Both the position numbers and the translations under genes were made by a program. From contig NW_026731570.1 in NCBI RefSeq assembly GCF_028476545.1, positions 978,022 through 1,042,021 of the forward strand: a stretch of DNA of 64,000 bases, in the 5' to 3' direction. Origin of the DNA: Physella acuta. Its lineage: Eukaryota > Mollusca > Gastropoda > Physidae. Of the stretch, positions 1-9,600 are shown in pieces. The notes beneath the pieces were generated by a model. It had not been told where the DNA came from, made no database searches, and was given only the letters and a program-made list of their open reading frames with translations. Each line of letters starts with the position of its first letter. Within the stretch, counting starts at the first letter, position 1.

Positions 1-2
1 GA

Positions 3-1273
3 CTACTTCTTTCCCTTCTGAACTGTGAAACTGTACTCTTTTACCTTATGGCTTTCTCTCTCCCTTTCTTTCTGAGACAAGAGATTTGAATGGTGAGCTA
101 ATACGTGATGATGAATGCTTTTTTCTGGGAGGTTTTTATCACAAAAGCAGCAACTGAAGTTAGTTTCGCTGTTGTGTTTTTCCGTGTAGTGTCGATGTAA
201 GTCATTGTGGGTTTTTGCATTATTACAGAAGTTGCATTGTTTGAGATAAGTGTGTTCTGTTCTTTCGTGATTTAGTACTTCCTTAACTGTTTGGTACGAG
301 CTGAGGCAGAAGCTGCATGTTAGGTGATCGTGGATTAGTTTCTCGATTTTTTTTATTTAGTTATTTTTTCTTGTTCTGTGGGACTCGTTTGATTTTTCCT
401 TTTTGTTGACGAGGCGGTTTCTATTTCTGAATCCGGGTCTGTTGCTTCTGTCTGTGGGTCTTTTGCTGCGTCCTTGGTTGGAGAGTTTTGGATTTTGTTT
501 GATGATGGAGCTTGTGGTGCAGTATTTTGCGCTGAAGATTGGTCCTTGTGCGTTAACTCTGGGTTGAAAGCTTGGCATTGGTTGGTCCAATGAAGAGTTA
601 AGGAGCAGAATTGGCACGCCTGCCTTCTTCCAGCAACTGCTGTAAGGATGTTCAGTGATTTATTTTTGTAATTTAGTTGAATGTAATGTGGGATGGTTGT
701 TGGGTTGTCGGTGTATATAGTGAAGCTGTGGTTACTAGTGTGGGGGATCGTAGTTATGGATGGTTCTTTGTTGCTGTAGGGTCGTAATGCTTGTATGAGA
801 GTGGCGTTGTTGAGTGTGGGGGGTACCCATCTAAGGGTCTCATTGATCTTGTTTTTTTCGTGTAGTGTGAAGTGCAGTGTGTATGGGCCGTGAGTTTTGT
901 GTGTGTTGTGTAGCGTGGTAACATCAACGGCTTGAGAGGTGAAAAACCAAGTGTCTGCTCTGCCATAATTTAGAAGAAGGATCTGCTGGTTGCTGATTAG
1001 TTGTCTCAAGATGTGGCCCCTCAGGTTTGGTTGTCCTTTAGCGGTGATCAGAACTTGAATAGTGGGTGTTTCTGCTGGGTACAGGTCTGGGCACTCTTCC
1101 TCAGGTAGGTTCAGGATTGTTGTAGTTGAATTTGCTGGAAAGGATTGGGTCCAGGATTTCATTAAGCCACCCAAACCGTAGTCCGGGTGGCTCCTCTCCA
1201 GGTCTCTCGACTCAGAGGGAACAATCAAGGGTGCAACCCCTCTTTCCTCGCTGGTAATTTTTGCATACGACAT
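3..1273 (-). mobile_element. Non-LTR retrotransposon ORF1 (frameshifted)
   Basis: Encodes an ORF1-type nucleic-acid-binding protein. The likely start is the Met at 1273 (MSYAKITSEERGVAP), because the open frame above it runs through unrelated 3'-tail sequence. In order it has an N-terminal block with SRDLERSHPDYG, a GTLRWVPP-like block, an HYIQLNYKNK block and a zinc knuckle CX2CX4HX4C (CQFCSLTLHWTNQC). The frame stops at 353. The next frame then continues with three C2H2 fingers (CSFC..H..H, CNFC..H..H, CCFC..H..H) to a stop at 3-5, so there is one frameshift in the A-rich stretch near 350. It is homologous to the intact 482-aa ORF at 45054-46502. No reverse transcriptase is attached in the window, since the element runs off the left edge. 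Confidence 0.85.
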
Positions 1274-1344
1274 CGTATAGTTGAGGAATCTAATATATAT
1301 ATGTCTAATATATAAGGCTCGATTCTGCATATTGTATCTATTGT

Positions 1345-1432
1345 AAAGAGATTTGGCGTTTAATAGAATTCCTTCCATTGTATGGATAGGTTGCATGTTT
1401 TAAAAAAAATAATGTAATACATAGTATAACAT
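1345..1432 (-). mobile_element. U2-headed retroposon 3' tail remnant
   Basis: This stretch matches 49610-49690, the 3'-terminal part of the U2-headed retroposon. The shared blocks include GGCGTTTAAT, GGATAGGTTGCATGTT and ACATAGTATAACATT. It lies immediately upstream of the ORF1 start, so the first ~41 codons of the open frame here are read from retroposon tail, not from ORF1. Confidence 0.6.
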
Positions 1433-1602
1433 TAATGCATAAAATATCAGTTCAATTGTGACTAATACAAAACGTTTAACAAAACTAGCGTAGCAGTGTC
1501 TTATAGTTTCCCTATTTTTAGGTTTTCACTTAGTTGGTTTTTTTTTTTTCCTCAGTCATGATGTCTATTTGTTAAAATCTTCAGAGAACTCTTTTTAGGT
1601 TT

Positions 1603-2600
1603 TCACTTAGGCTTTTTTTTTTGTTTCTTAGTCATGATGTCTATGTGATGCGCTGCCATGTGGTGATAGATGCTATGTGCTGGGAGGGTTACATCACAGA
1701 ACACACATCTGAAGATGGATTTTTTATGCTCTTCTAGGAAGTGTTTAGAAATAGACTCGTGGATTATTCCATCGCTGCAGTGGTGGCATTGCTTGAATTC
1801 CCGGTGTTCTGTAGCTTCGTGACACATTAGTTCCTCGAGTGTTTGGTGCGAGTTAAGGCAGTAGCTGCATGTGAGGGGGTTTTTGGTTTGCTTTGCGTGT
1901 TTTTTTTCTTTAGTTATTTTCCCTAGTTCAGTGGGGCTGGTTTGGTTTTTTCTTTTCATTGACGAGCTGGTTTCCATTTCTGAGGTTAGGTCTATTGCCT
2001 CCATTGTTGGAGGTTCTTGTAGGTTGCTTGGTGTCGGGGGTTGTGGTACAGGTGTTGCTGTATCCTGTGCTGTAGGTTGATCATTGGGTTTTGTCTCTGT
2101 GTTTTTTTTTGGTTAGAGCTGCTTGTTGACTGCTTGGTGTTGTAGCTGGTTGGGCGAGTAGCGCTGGTTCTTGTGTTGAGGGCTGGTTTTTGGGCGGTGT
2201 TTTTGATGTCGACAAAACCATTTCTTGCTGTTGAGGAGCATAGTTGGCAGGCTTGTCTTCTTCCGTTTATGGCGACTAAGATGTTGAGTGTTTTGTTTTT
2301 GTAGTTTATTTGGATGTAGTGAGGGATGTTTGTTGAGTTATCAGTGTTTATGGAGAAGCTGCGATTACTGGTGTAAGGGATTGTAGTGATGAGTGGTGTT
2401 TTATTACTGTAGGGCTGTAATGCTTGTATGAGTGAGGTCGCTGAGTGTGGGGGGGGACCCATCTAAGGGTTCCGTTTATTTTGTCTTTTTCGTGTAGTGT
2501 GAATGTAGAGTGTATGTATATTTTGTGTGTATTGTGAGAAGTGGTGTCATATAATGCTGTTGAGGAAAAGTACCAAGTGTCTGTATTTTTGTAAATACGG
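1603..2600 (-). mobile_element. Non-LTR ORF1 relic, second copy
   Basis: A second ORF1 copy on the same strand, broken over three frames. 2629-2348 holds the TWYFSS and GTLRWVPP blocks. 2462-1992 holds HYIQINYKNK and the start of the zinc knuckle (RRQACQLCSS), after which the knuckle is lost. 2004-1603 holds MKRKNQTSPTE and three C2H2 fingers (CSYC, CHHC, CVFC), ending in a lysine-rich tail. The 5' part is missing beyond about 2600. It is diverged from the copy at 3-1273, so it is an independent insertion and not a tandem duplicate. Confidence 0.8.
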
Positions 2601-2650
2601 AAAATGTAATAACACGATAAAATCTGCAATGCAACATCGCTTAAAATTTT

Positions 2651-3010
2651 TTCTTGGTATTAATATTAAAGATGATTGATACTAGTGACTACTAAATATT
2701 GGATTAACAACTAAAAATTACTAGGAGTTGTAATTAACATTTTGTTATTAATTAACAAATTTTTAAAATACATTTGCTTGTAATTAAATTTTTTATAATT
2801 ACTACTAACATTTTTTTACTTGGTTTTGTTTCAATATGTACTAAATCTTTTTTCTTTCCTTTTTATTATTTAATTATATAATTACCCCCCTTTAAGAAAA
2901 AACATTGTTATTTTTCCTGACAAAAAAGTTCTACGCGCGAGATATTATGACAGAAACAGAAGACGACAGCAAACCGCTGTGTACTGTGTTACACCTTGAT
3001 GCACTCTCGG
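2651..3010 (+). mobile_element. H-family 5' module, copy 1
   Basis: AT-rich module beginning TTCTTGGTATTAATATTAAA and ending in the conserved ACGCGCGAGATATTTTGAC / AACCGCTGT / TGTGTTACACC block. Homologous modules occur at 3773, 9601, 18905-19279(-), 30690-31064(-), 40485-40841(-), 50922 and 57561. The sharp common left edge argues for a true element terminus. No open frame is conserved, so it looks non-autonomous. Confidence 0.75.
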
Positions 3011-3044
3011 TACTCACACTAATAATCTGTGGGCATTTCACCCC

Positions 3045-3670
3045 CACTTCACCCCACCCCCGCCTCTCCCTAACTCTTCAGCAGGTCTTAACACACAAAA
3101 ATTACCAATCGCTCTCTAGAGGGTATCGCACGGGCACACGGATCAGCGCGGCGTGAGTACACCCCAGTAGCACGTGCATCAATCATTGACCAGCCGGGTG
3201 AGAAACACAATTAGCGCAGTGGTAACAAGGTCGGTAACCGGATCTGTTTGACACGTGGTAAGATATCCGGACCCAGTAGACTGAACACTTAGCCGGAACA
3301 CTTAGTCGGAACACTTAGTAAACCGGATCACGGAGCTATGCCGGACCACTGAGCTAGCCGGACCACTGAGTTAACCAGATCAATAAGTTAACCGGAACAC
3401 TGATTATCGGAACACTGAATTAGCCGAACCCGTAAGCCGGATCACTGATTTTTGCCGGACCACTGCGGTAGCAGGAATACTGACTTAGCCGGACCGCTAA
3501 GCTAACCGCGCCACTGATTTAACCGGTAACTTGAACCATAATTAGCCCACTAGTAATCCGGACCACGGAATGAAAGAACTTTTCTCTTAGCATCTGTCAC
3601 GTGATACCCGTCTCCCAGCATCAATCATGCATGTGTTCATAAGCCGTGGGCGCCATGTTTCTTATCGTGA
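3045..3670 (+). repeat. TTAGCCGGAACAC-rich module, copy 1
   Basis: About 620 bp shared with 12735-13292. It opens with a C-rich stretch and CTCTAGAGGG, then GATCAGCGCGGCGTGAGTAC, then degenerate 12-14-bp units built on TTAGCCGGAACAC. It closes with GTCACGTGATACCCGTCT and AAGCCGTGGGCGCCATGTTT. It directly follows an H 5' module here but stands alone at 12.7 kb, so it is a separable cassette. No coding potential was seen. Confidence 0.75.
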
Positions 3671-3772
3671 TGTATGTTTCTAATCGAGGATTACAAAAAA
3701 ATATATAGAAACTTCACGTCAATATAAATATCTTGAACAACACAAAATACAATACACAATCCTTGAAGAGTT

Positions 3773-4125
3773 TTCTCGGTATTAATATTAAAGTTGGTTG
3801 ATATAAGTAACTTCTAATTATTCGATTAACAATTTACAATTACTATGAGTTAAAATTAACATTTTGTTATTAATCACCAAAGGTTTTAAATACCGTTTTT
3901 GTATTTTAATTTTCTATAATTTATACTTATGTTTGTTTATTTGTTATGGCTTAAAAATATATTATTATTTTTTCCATTTCTTTTTTTTCATTTAATTTTA
4001 TAATTATCTCCCTTGAAATAAAACTCAATATTTATTTTCTCCCTTAACAAAAAAGTTCCACGCGCGAGATATTTTGACTCAAACAAATGACGAGAACAAA
4101 CCGCTGTTAACTGTGTTTTAATACA
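3773..4125 (+). mobile_element. H-family 5' module, copy 2
   Basis: Same module as at 2651, starting TTCTCGGTATTAATATTAAAG and running to the ACGCGCGAGATATTTTGACTC block. It is followed by unrelated AT-rich DNA containing CACTAAAAAGTAGAAAATAAA, a short motif also found in the palindromes at 60.8-61.8 kb. Confidence 0.75.
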
Positions 4126-4248
4126 AAGCTTTTGTGTAATAATGCACTAAAAAGTAGAAAATAAATTATACACTACTATTCAAATAACTATAAAGAAAAG
4201 CGTGGGCCACTTTAGTATCTACTGGATATCTTTACTAATGTTAGGCTA

Positions 4249-4266
4249 CCCTAACCCTAACCCTAA
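4249..4266 (+). repeat. Interstitial telomere-like repeat
   Basis: Exactly three CCCTAA hexamers (the metazoan telomere repeat TTAGGG on the other strand) inside AT-rich DNA at the edge of the 4.3-6.8 kb block. It is too short to be a telomere and may be chance or a repair footprint. Confidence 0.5.
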
Positions 4267-4309
4267 AAAAAATTTCTTCATGATAATGATTCAAAATTGC
4301 TATTATCAT

Positions 4310-4695
4310 TGTGAGGGCTGGACAAGGTCGCATCTTCAGTGCATCGACAGGGAACTACAGTATATCGTCAGTACATATTTAATACATCTACAGTGCATCT
4401 ACGGCACATGTACAGCACACCTTAAGCACACCTACAGCACATATACAGCACACGTACTTTAAATGTACAGCACACCTAGAATAAATATTGAGTACACCTA
4501 CAGTACACCTACAGTACATCTACAGTACACCTCCACTCCAGTGTACCTTCGGTGCAACTACAGTGATCTACAGTACATATATAATACATTCTAATTTGCA
4601 TCTAACTCTAAAGTGCATCTACAGTGATTTACAGTACATATATAACACATCCTCAGTGCATCTAACTCTAAAAAGCATCTTCATTGCATCGACAG
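4310..4695 (-). repeat. Degenerate CTACAGTACAT minisatellite in SLC34 intron
   Basis: Diverged ~11-12-bp units related to CTACAGTACATC, the reverse complement of the GATGTACTGTA array at 21181-21585. Flanking words (TTGTGAGGGCTGG, TCAGTGCATC) also match 21600-21660 in inverted orientation. Relative to the SLC34 exon at 4705-4823(-) it lies in the downstream intron, the same place it has in the + strand copies. Confidence 0.7.
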
Positions 4696-4704
4696 TGCAC
4701 CAAC

Positions 4705-4823
4705 CTGGATAATCAGCTTAGTGAAGGGCTCTGTTATGACCTTGAGAATGTCCTTGTCAGCACCTTTGTCTGCGACCAGGGGCAGCGAGTCCACGATGGC
4801 ATTGGTCAGGTGATACAGGTAAC
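4705..4823 (-). CDS. SLC34: SLC34 Na+/phosphate cotransporter exon (YLYHLT...TKLIIQ)
   Basis: A single 119-nt exon on the - strand. Read from 4823 down it gives (G)YLYHLTNAIVDSLPLV, then a short lysine/aspartate stretch, then DILKVITEPFTKLIIQ. This is the conserved SLC34 segment just before the big extracellular loop (vertebrate homologues read ...ITEPFTKLIIQLDKS). The acceptor is CACAG|GT and the donor is CCAG|GTTGGT. The incoming phase leaves two bases (GT) of a Gly codon, and the outgoing phase is 0. Phase 0 fits the exon IDKNAI at 22135 exactly, but that exon is 17 kb away on the opposite strand. No other SLC34 exon is seen on the - strand of this window. The exon start is embedded in the 25-bp satellite at 4806-5580. 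It may be a piece of an inverted or paralogous copy, or a misjoined contig. Confidence 0.85.
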
Positions 4824-5580
4824 CTGTGGGTCAGGTGATACAGGTAACCTGTGGGTCAGGTGATACAGGTAACCTGTGGGTCAGGTGATACAGGTAACCT
4901 GTGGGTCAGGTGATACAGGTAACCTGTGGGTCAGGTGATACAGGTAACCTGTGGGTCAGGTGATACAGGTAACCTGTGGGTCAGGTGATACAGGTAACCT
5001 GTGGGTCAGGTGATACAGGTAACCTGTGGGTCAGGTGATACAGTTAACCTGTGGGTCAGGTGATACAGGTAACCTGTGGGTCAGGTGATACAGGTAACCT
5101 GTGGGTCAGGTGATACAGGTAACCTGTGGGTCAGGTGATACAGGTAACCTGTGGGTCAGGTGATACAGGTAACCTGTGGGTCAGGTGATAAAGGTAACCT
5201 GTGGGTCAGGTGATACAGGTAACCTGTGGGTCAGGTGATACAGGTAACCTGTGGGTCAGGTGATACAGGTAACCTGTGGGTCAGGTGATACAGGTAGCCT
5301 GTGGGTCAGGTGATACAGGTAACCTGTGGGTCAGGTGATACAGGTAACCTGTGGGTCAGGTGATACAGGTAACCTGTGGGTCAGGTGATACAGGTAACCT
5401 GTGGGTCAGGTGATACAGGTAACCTGTGGGTCAGGTGATACAGGTAACCTGTGGGTCAGGTGATACAGGTAACCTGTGGGTCAGGTGATACAGGTAACCT
5501 GTGGGTCAGGTGATACAGGTAACCTGTGGGTCAGGTGATACAGGTAACCTGTGGGTCAGGTGATACAGGTAACCTGTGGA
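4806..5580 (-). repeat. 25-bp minisatellite made of the SLC34 splice acceptor and exon start
   Basis: About 31 near-perfect units of GGTCAGGTGATACAGGTAAC+CTGTG (+ strand). On the - strand each unit reads CCACAG|GTTACCTGTATC+ACCTGAC, i.e. the 3' splice site followed by the first 20 coding bases of the SLC34 exon at 4705-4823. Only about three single-base variants were seen (near 5043, 5190 and 5296), so the array is young or strongly homogenised. The 25-bp length shifts frame unless units are included in threes. Confidence 0.92.
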
Positions 5581-5589
5581 CCAGTTTTA

Positions 5590-5976
5590 GAATTTGGTCT
5601 CACAATTGGTAGCAGTAAAAATATGCTTTAATCATTTCATACCCGAAAATGTTCATCTTTAATTCAAGTTATCAGGAAACAGTCTTTGTTTTTTGTTTAA
5701 AGTGAAAAAATGAAATTTAAGAAAAATTAATTAGAGCATAGATAAATGTTTTTTTAAAATAAAATAAAAAAATGCTTCATAAAAAAGTAAACCCGGAAAT
5801 ATTGGTTTAATGTGGGATTATAATTTTTTGACAGCTTTAAAATCTAACAGGAGAGTAATAAAATGAAAGAATGAATAATATAGGGAAGTAATTTGTTTTA
5901 CTTTAAAAATATAATATAATATATAGTTCAATTCTGGTTTTTTTTCTGTGTTTTTTTTTTCTTTTACATAATTGAA
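5590..5976 (-). other. SLC34 upstream intron sequence shared with 20.76-21.17 kb
   Basis: Reverse complement of 20760-21170 and 32536-32947, with shared blocks GAGACCAAATTCTAAAACTG, CCGG(A/G)AATATTGG-like and TTTTTTGACAG. No gene. It shows that the 4.3-6.8 kb block and the duplicated SLC34 intron derive from one ancestor. Confidence 0.75.
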
Positions 5977-5986
5977 TTAATACATA

Positions 5987-6408
5987 CGAGCCGACCCGCG
6001 GCGTATCATACGCCGTTATTTAGTTGTTTTATTTTCTACTTTTCAGTAATTCATAATTTGTGAATTCGACAGTACCAATCCTGCCACTGAAAATATTTGC
6101 TTTAAAACACTAAAACCCTCCTTTCCCCCAACCCCCACCCCCCCCCCCCCCCCACCCCCGTGAAAGCAGCCTCCACTTAGTTACCTCCCCTAAGTATAAA
6201 ATAGTTTTAAACTAAATTATCTGCCCCTAATAGCCGTCACTAAACCCGGCTCTACGATGTAAACATTTAGCGTGAACTACAGCTCACCAAACCATGTGGG
6301 TGTGGGGGTGGATGCGATATGCCTAGAGAGTAAAAGAGGGGACTGCAAGGCGCGCTTGCAGCTTGTTTTCTAAGGTCTCCCAGAAGAGAATTATATATAT
6401 AGATATAT
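5987..6408 (+). mobile_element. MITE-B copy, with empty site elsewhere in window
   Basis: A ~420-bp non-coding element running from CGAGCCGACCCGCGGCGTA to GAGAATTATATATATAGATA. It contains the hairpin GGCGTATCATACGCC, a long C run, TTATCTGCCCCTAATAG and AACATTTAGCGTGAAC. The homologous sequence at 20740-20765 and 32516-32541 lacks it: GAATTAATACATATACAAAA (reverse complement) is uninterrupted there. The edges suggest a TA or TAT target duplication, as in Tc1/mariner-type MITEs. Other copies are at 51690-52420(-), 61915-62355(+) and 62965-63160(+). Confidence 0.75.
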
Positions 6409-6525
6409 ATACAAAATAAATAGATAGTTGTAAAGACCATTTTTAACAGGTCCCTTTTTTAGGAGAGGTACATTCGCAGGTGGGGGGAGGGGTGTTTGTA
6501 TTTATGAGAGTCAGAGAAAACATGA

Positions 6526-6837
6526 CTAAATTTTTTCCTCTTGGTCGCTGCTTTTCTCTTCCTTGTCGTAAGTGATTCTTATTTTCTTCTCTGGTGTGAT
6601 GCTGAATAAAACTGAGTAGTAATTGGTACCATCCCCCGTTTCAGAGTGTATTTCCTCGCAGTGACTGTCCCATGCATCTTCTGAAAGGAAACATGTTTCA
6701 CAGATGGTGCATTGGAAAGTTTCACTCTCTGTGTGTGCTTCTGCGTGGTGTGTGATTGCTTGTTCGCGTGTAATCTGTATATTGCATAATCCACATACTG
6801 TATTCGTCGGGTGTTGTTTGTAATGTTTAACATACAC
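6526..6837 (-). mobile_element. ORF1 C-terminal zinc-finger fragment
   Basis: An open frame with two clear C2H2 fingers ([18 protein letters not shown].., QCTICETCFLSEDAW..H..H) and an acidic tail (SDQEEKI). It is nearly identical to the + strand fragments at 20300-20630 and 32076-32406. This is the C-terminal part of a LINE ORF1 subfamily distinct from the 45-kb copy. Its 5' edge is abruptly fused to reverse transcriptase sequence at 6838. Confidence 0.8.
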
Positions 6838-7054
6838 TTAGATCTGTCAGTGTCGGGTTTGGGGATTAGGGTGATATATGCTCTATTAAAATCAGTCGCG
6901 CTAAAGCCCCTGTCATGTATGTCTTTAAAGGCTGCATTTAATAGAGGTAGTAGGTCATTTTTAAAAGCTTGGTAAAATTCATTTGTTAGTCCTTTAGGTC
7001 CGGGGCTTTTATTTGGTTTTAAAGTGTCAATAGTTTTCCTTAACTCGTCCTCCG

Positions 7055-7058
<4 letters not shown>
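6838..7058 (-). mobile_element. LINE reverse transcriptase N-terminal fragment
   Basis: Reads TEDELRKTIDTLKPNKSPGP, then LTNEFYQAF, then AYITLIPKP, the conserved start of the non-LTR reverse transcriptase fingers domain (L1/Tx1-like pattern NKSPG.DG...FY, here with KG in place of DG). The catalytic palm motifs are missing. A (TA)n tract interrupts it upstream, and it ends at the junction with the ORF1 zinc-finger piece. Confidence 0.8.

Positions 7059-7121
<63 letters not shown>
7058..7121 (+). repeat. (TA)n microsatellite
   Basis: About 31 uninterrupted TA dinucleotides. It is flanked by the reverse transcriptase fragment and an AT-rich stretch. Confidence 0.95.
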
Positions 7122-7123
<2 letters not shown>

Positions 7124-7287
7124 CAATTAAACATTTTTTCAACATAATGTCATGTGTGTAAGTGCTTTAGTGTTTTTTTTTTTTTTTTATGTCTCAGACT
7201 TGTAATTTTTCTCAGCGAGCCTTTACGTTGTCCCTAAGGCCTCCGCTGTTCTATTACTTTGTTCATCATACGACACACGAGGGCTGG

Positions 7288-7640
7288 TGTAGGTTTACAT
7301 TTTCAACTATCCTATTACCACTCATACTTAATATACATATAAATATACATAAATATATACATAGTTTTACGGGTACGTTCTGAAAGAGAAAGAGGTTTAT
7401 TTGAGGGGGGGGGGGGAGATTGTGGGGCGGTATTCAAACCAACAAAAGAGGGGGGGGGTTATGGGGCAATTTAATCCAGCAAACAAGGGGATTACTTTTT
7501 CAACTATCCTATTGACACTTATACTTAATACACATATCAATATACATAAATATATATACCGTGTTACGGGTAAAACCTGAAAGAGAAGGTGGTATATTTT
7601 GGGGAGGGTGGGGGTTTAGGTCTGTCTAATCAAACAATAA
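7288..7640 (+). repeat. Two ~190-bp direct repeats with G runs
   Basis: TTTCAACTATCCTATT...ACTTAATA..ACATA and TTACGGGTA..CTGAAAGAGAA recur at 7300-7450 and 7498-7640, each followed by a run of G. No coding signal was seen. Confidence 0.65.
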
Positions 7641-7790
7641 TGGGGGGGGTTACAAAAGAATGTCTCTGGCGAAGGGTTTCCTGAAATAGAGCATGTAATT
7701 TTAGCGGGGTAAGGCATGAAGTGTTATATACAGAAAAGAAGCATCATTCGCTCTGTTCATTTAATCCTAATACCTACAACAGTCCTCAAT

Positions 7791-7832
<42 letters not shown>

Positions 7833-8210
7833 ATTATGCAAAAATGAATATACAAGTCACAAAAATAAACTAAAGGGGAGCAACACGTTATTTCCAGTGT
7901 TATCCACAGAAGGATTTCATTCTAAAATGGTAACCAAAACAAACCTGAAAATAAGAACATTTCTTTAGGAAGAAAGCAAGGAACTTCCTTTAATTTTCAA
8001 CCTATATTATGTAGAAAATCCTATTGCAAAAAAACCACAATATCAAACTCGCATAAGATAACTAAAGGGGAACAACACAATATTTCCAGTGTTATCCACT
8101 GAAGGATTCAATTCTTAAATTGATAACCAAATCTTAATTTTATGTACATTTCTTTAGTAAGAAACAAAGGAACTTCCTTTAATTTCCAACATGTAGGATA
8201 TAGAGAAGTT
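7791..8210 (+). repeat. Poly(T) tract and two ~180-bp direct repeats
   Basis: A T run near 7791-7825 is followed by two diverged copies (from ~7876 and ~8060) of a unit containing TTTCCAGTGTTATCCAC and GGAACTTCCTTTAAT. This may be the 3' end of an unidentified retroposon on the - strand. No open frame was seen. Confidence 0.55.
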
Positions 8211-8345
8211 CTACTATCAGGTAACAAGAGTAAACAAAATTTAGATTAGTTTTACTTTGCATTGCGGTAACAATATTATATTATTCTGGAAAGGGAGCAG
8301 GAATTCCGGTAGGTTTTGAAGCTTCTTGTTCTGAAAAGAATTTTA

Positions 8346-8356
8346 GGTAAAAGAAT

Positions 8357-8406
<50 letters not shown>

Positions 8407-9553
8407 TTTTTTTTTTTTTTTTTTATTTGCAATTTAAAACAAGTGCAACAACATCAGCATATTTTACATTTTTCTAAATGTTCTTAAAAAAAAAAACATA
8501 TCAAGATGAATTTACAAATGTATACACCTTTTTTACTAAATTTTATCATCTAATGAAACCATTTTGTCCGGATGAGCGTATTAATAATAAGTATGTACAT
8601 GGTTATCATAATTGTTTTATATATGTTGTTATACAAAATTTTAAGGGATAATCAGTAAAAGGGGTTAAAGTAAAATGATAGTGTTGGAATCCGGATGAGG
8701 AGGGATTGACAAAACTTGTTTAAGTGGTGAGTACAGCGTGTCATATTTGAAGAGTTGTCCTTCTCGATGTTTATGTTCTGTCGTCTGCATATATGTAAGA
8801 AATGGATCTGTCTGGATTGAGGATGTAGAATATTTGATTGTGGCAGGGGTCGTTGTCGGGGTGCTGGTCGTTGAGGTGTTTTTCTATGTCGTATTTGGTG
8901 TATAGACTTGTTAGGCAGTATCCACACTGGAAGACAGCGGTGTCTGGGTGTTTTAGTACGTGGTGCTTTATTGCTCCTCTGCTCTTGATCAGATTGTTGC
9001 AATGCGGGCATTTACTCGTATCAGGATGGGAAGTTTTTGTATGTGTTTTACACTCGCTGGCAGTACTGAAACTGTGAAAGCAATAACCGCAGCTCTTGTC
9101 TTTTCCAGGAGTTAAAGGTTTGGGAATTTGAATTGGTTCAGTGGTAGTTTCTTGTTGTGGCTGGGTTTCTAAGGTGTTTGTCAGGCGATCGAAGATTTGA
9201 TTCGCGGGTTTTTTTGTTAATTTTCCTTGTTCTGTGGGGCTGATTTCATTTTTTCTTTTCATTGACGTGGTGTTATCTATTTCTGAATCTGGGCTTTGTG
9301 TTTCTCCAGTGTTTTGGAGTTTTGTTGATGTAGTTGGTGACTTCGGGAAAGCCGTACTTGGGATCGCTTTTTGGTTCGACAGGTTAGGGGTTACCAATGT
9401 TTGCTGCGGTGTGGGTGGTGCTCTAGGTGGTTCTGTTAAAATTGTCTGTGAGGATGGTTGTTGAGTTGGTTCCTGTATTGTTGACAGGTGAACATTGGGT
9501 GTTGACTCTGGTTTTGATGATTGGCAGTGGTTGGTCCAGTGGTAAAAGAATTA
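8346..9553 (-). mobile_element. 5'-truncated copy of the ORF1-only element, with TSD
   Basis: Reverse complement of 45740-46865 at high identity. It includes three C2H2 fingers (CGYC, CPHC, CGYC), the TAA..stop region, the 3' UTR and the terminal TTGCAATTTAAAACAAGTGC block, ending in poly(T) at 8359-8425, which is the poly(A) tail. A 13-bp direct repeat GGTAAAAGAATTA flanks it exactly at 8346-8358 and 9541-9553. This is the classic product of target-primed reverse transcription with 5' truncation. The open frame from 9397 to 8771 (208 codons) is intact as far as it goes. ORF1 leads straight into the 3' UTR, with no ORF2 between. Confidence 0.9.
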
Positions 9554-9600
9554 GATCAGATCAAACGACTGCGATTAACAGTATAACATTATTAAAATGA

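Noticed and set aside
4806-5580. Regular 25-bp repeats as a CRISPR array
   Set aside because: There are no spacers; units are contiguous and the host is eukaryotic.
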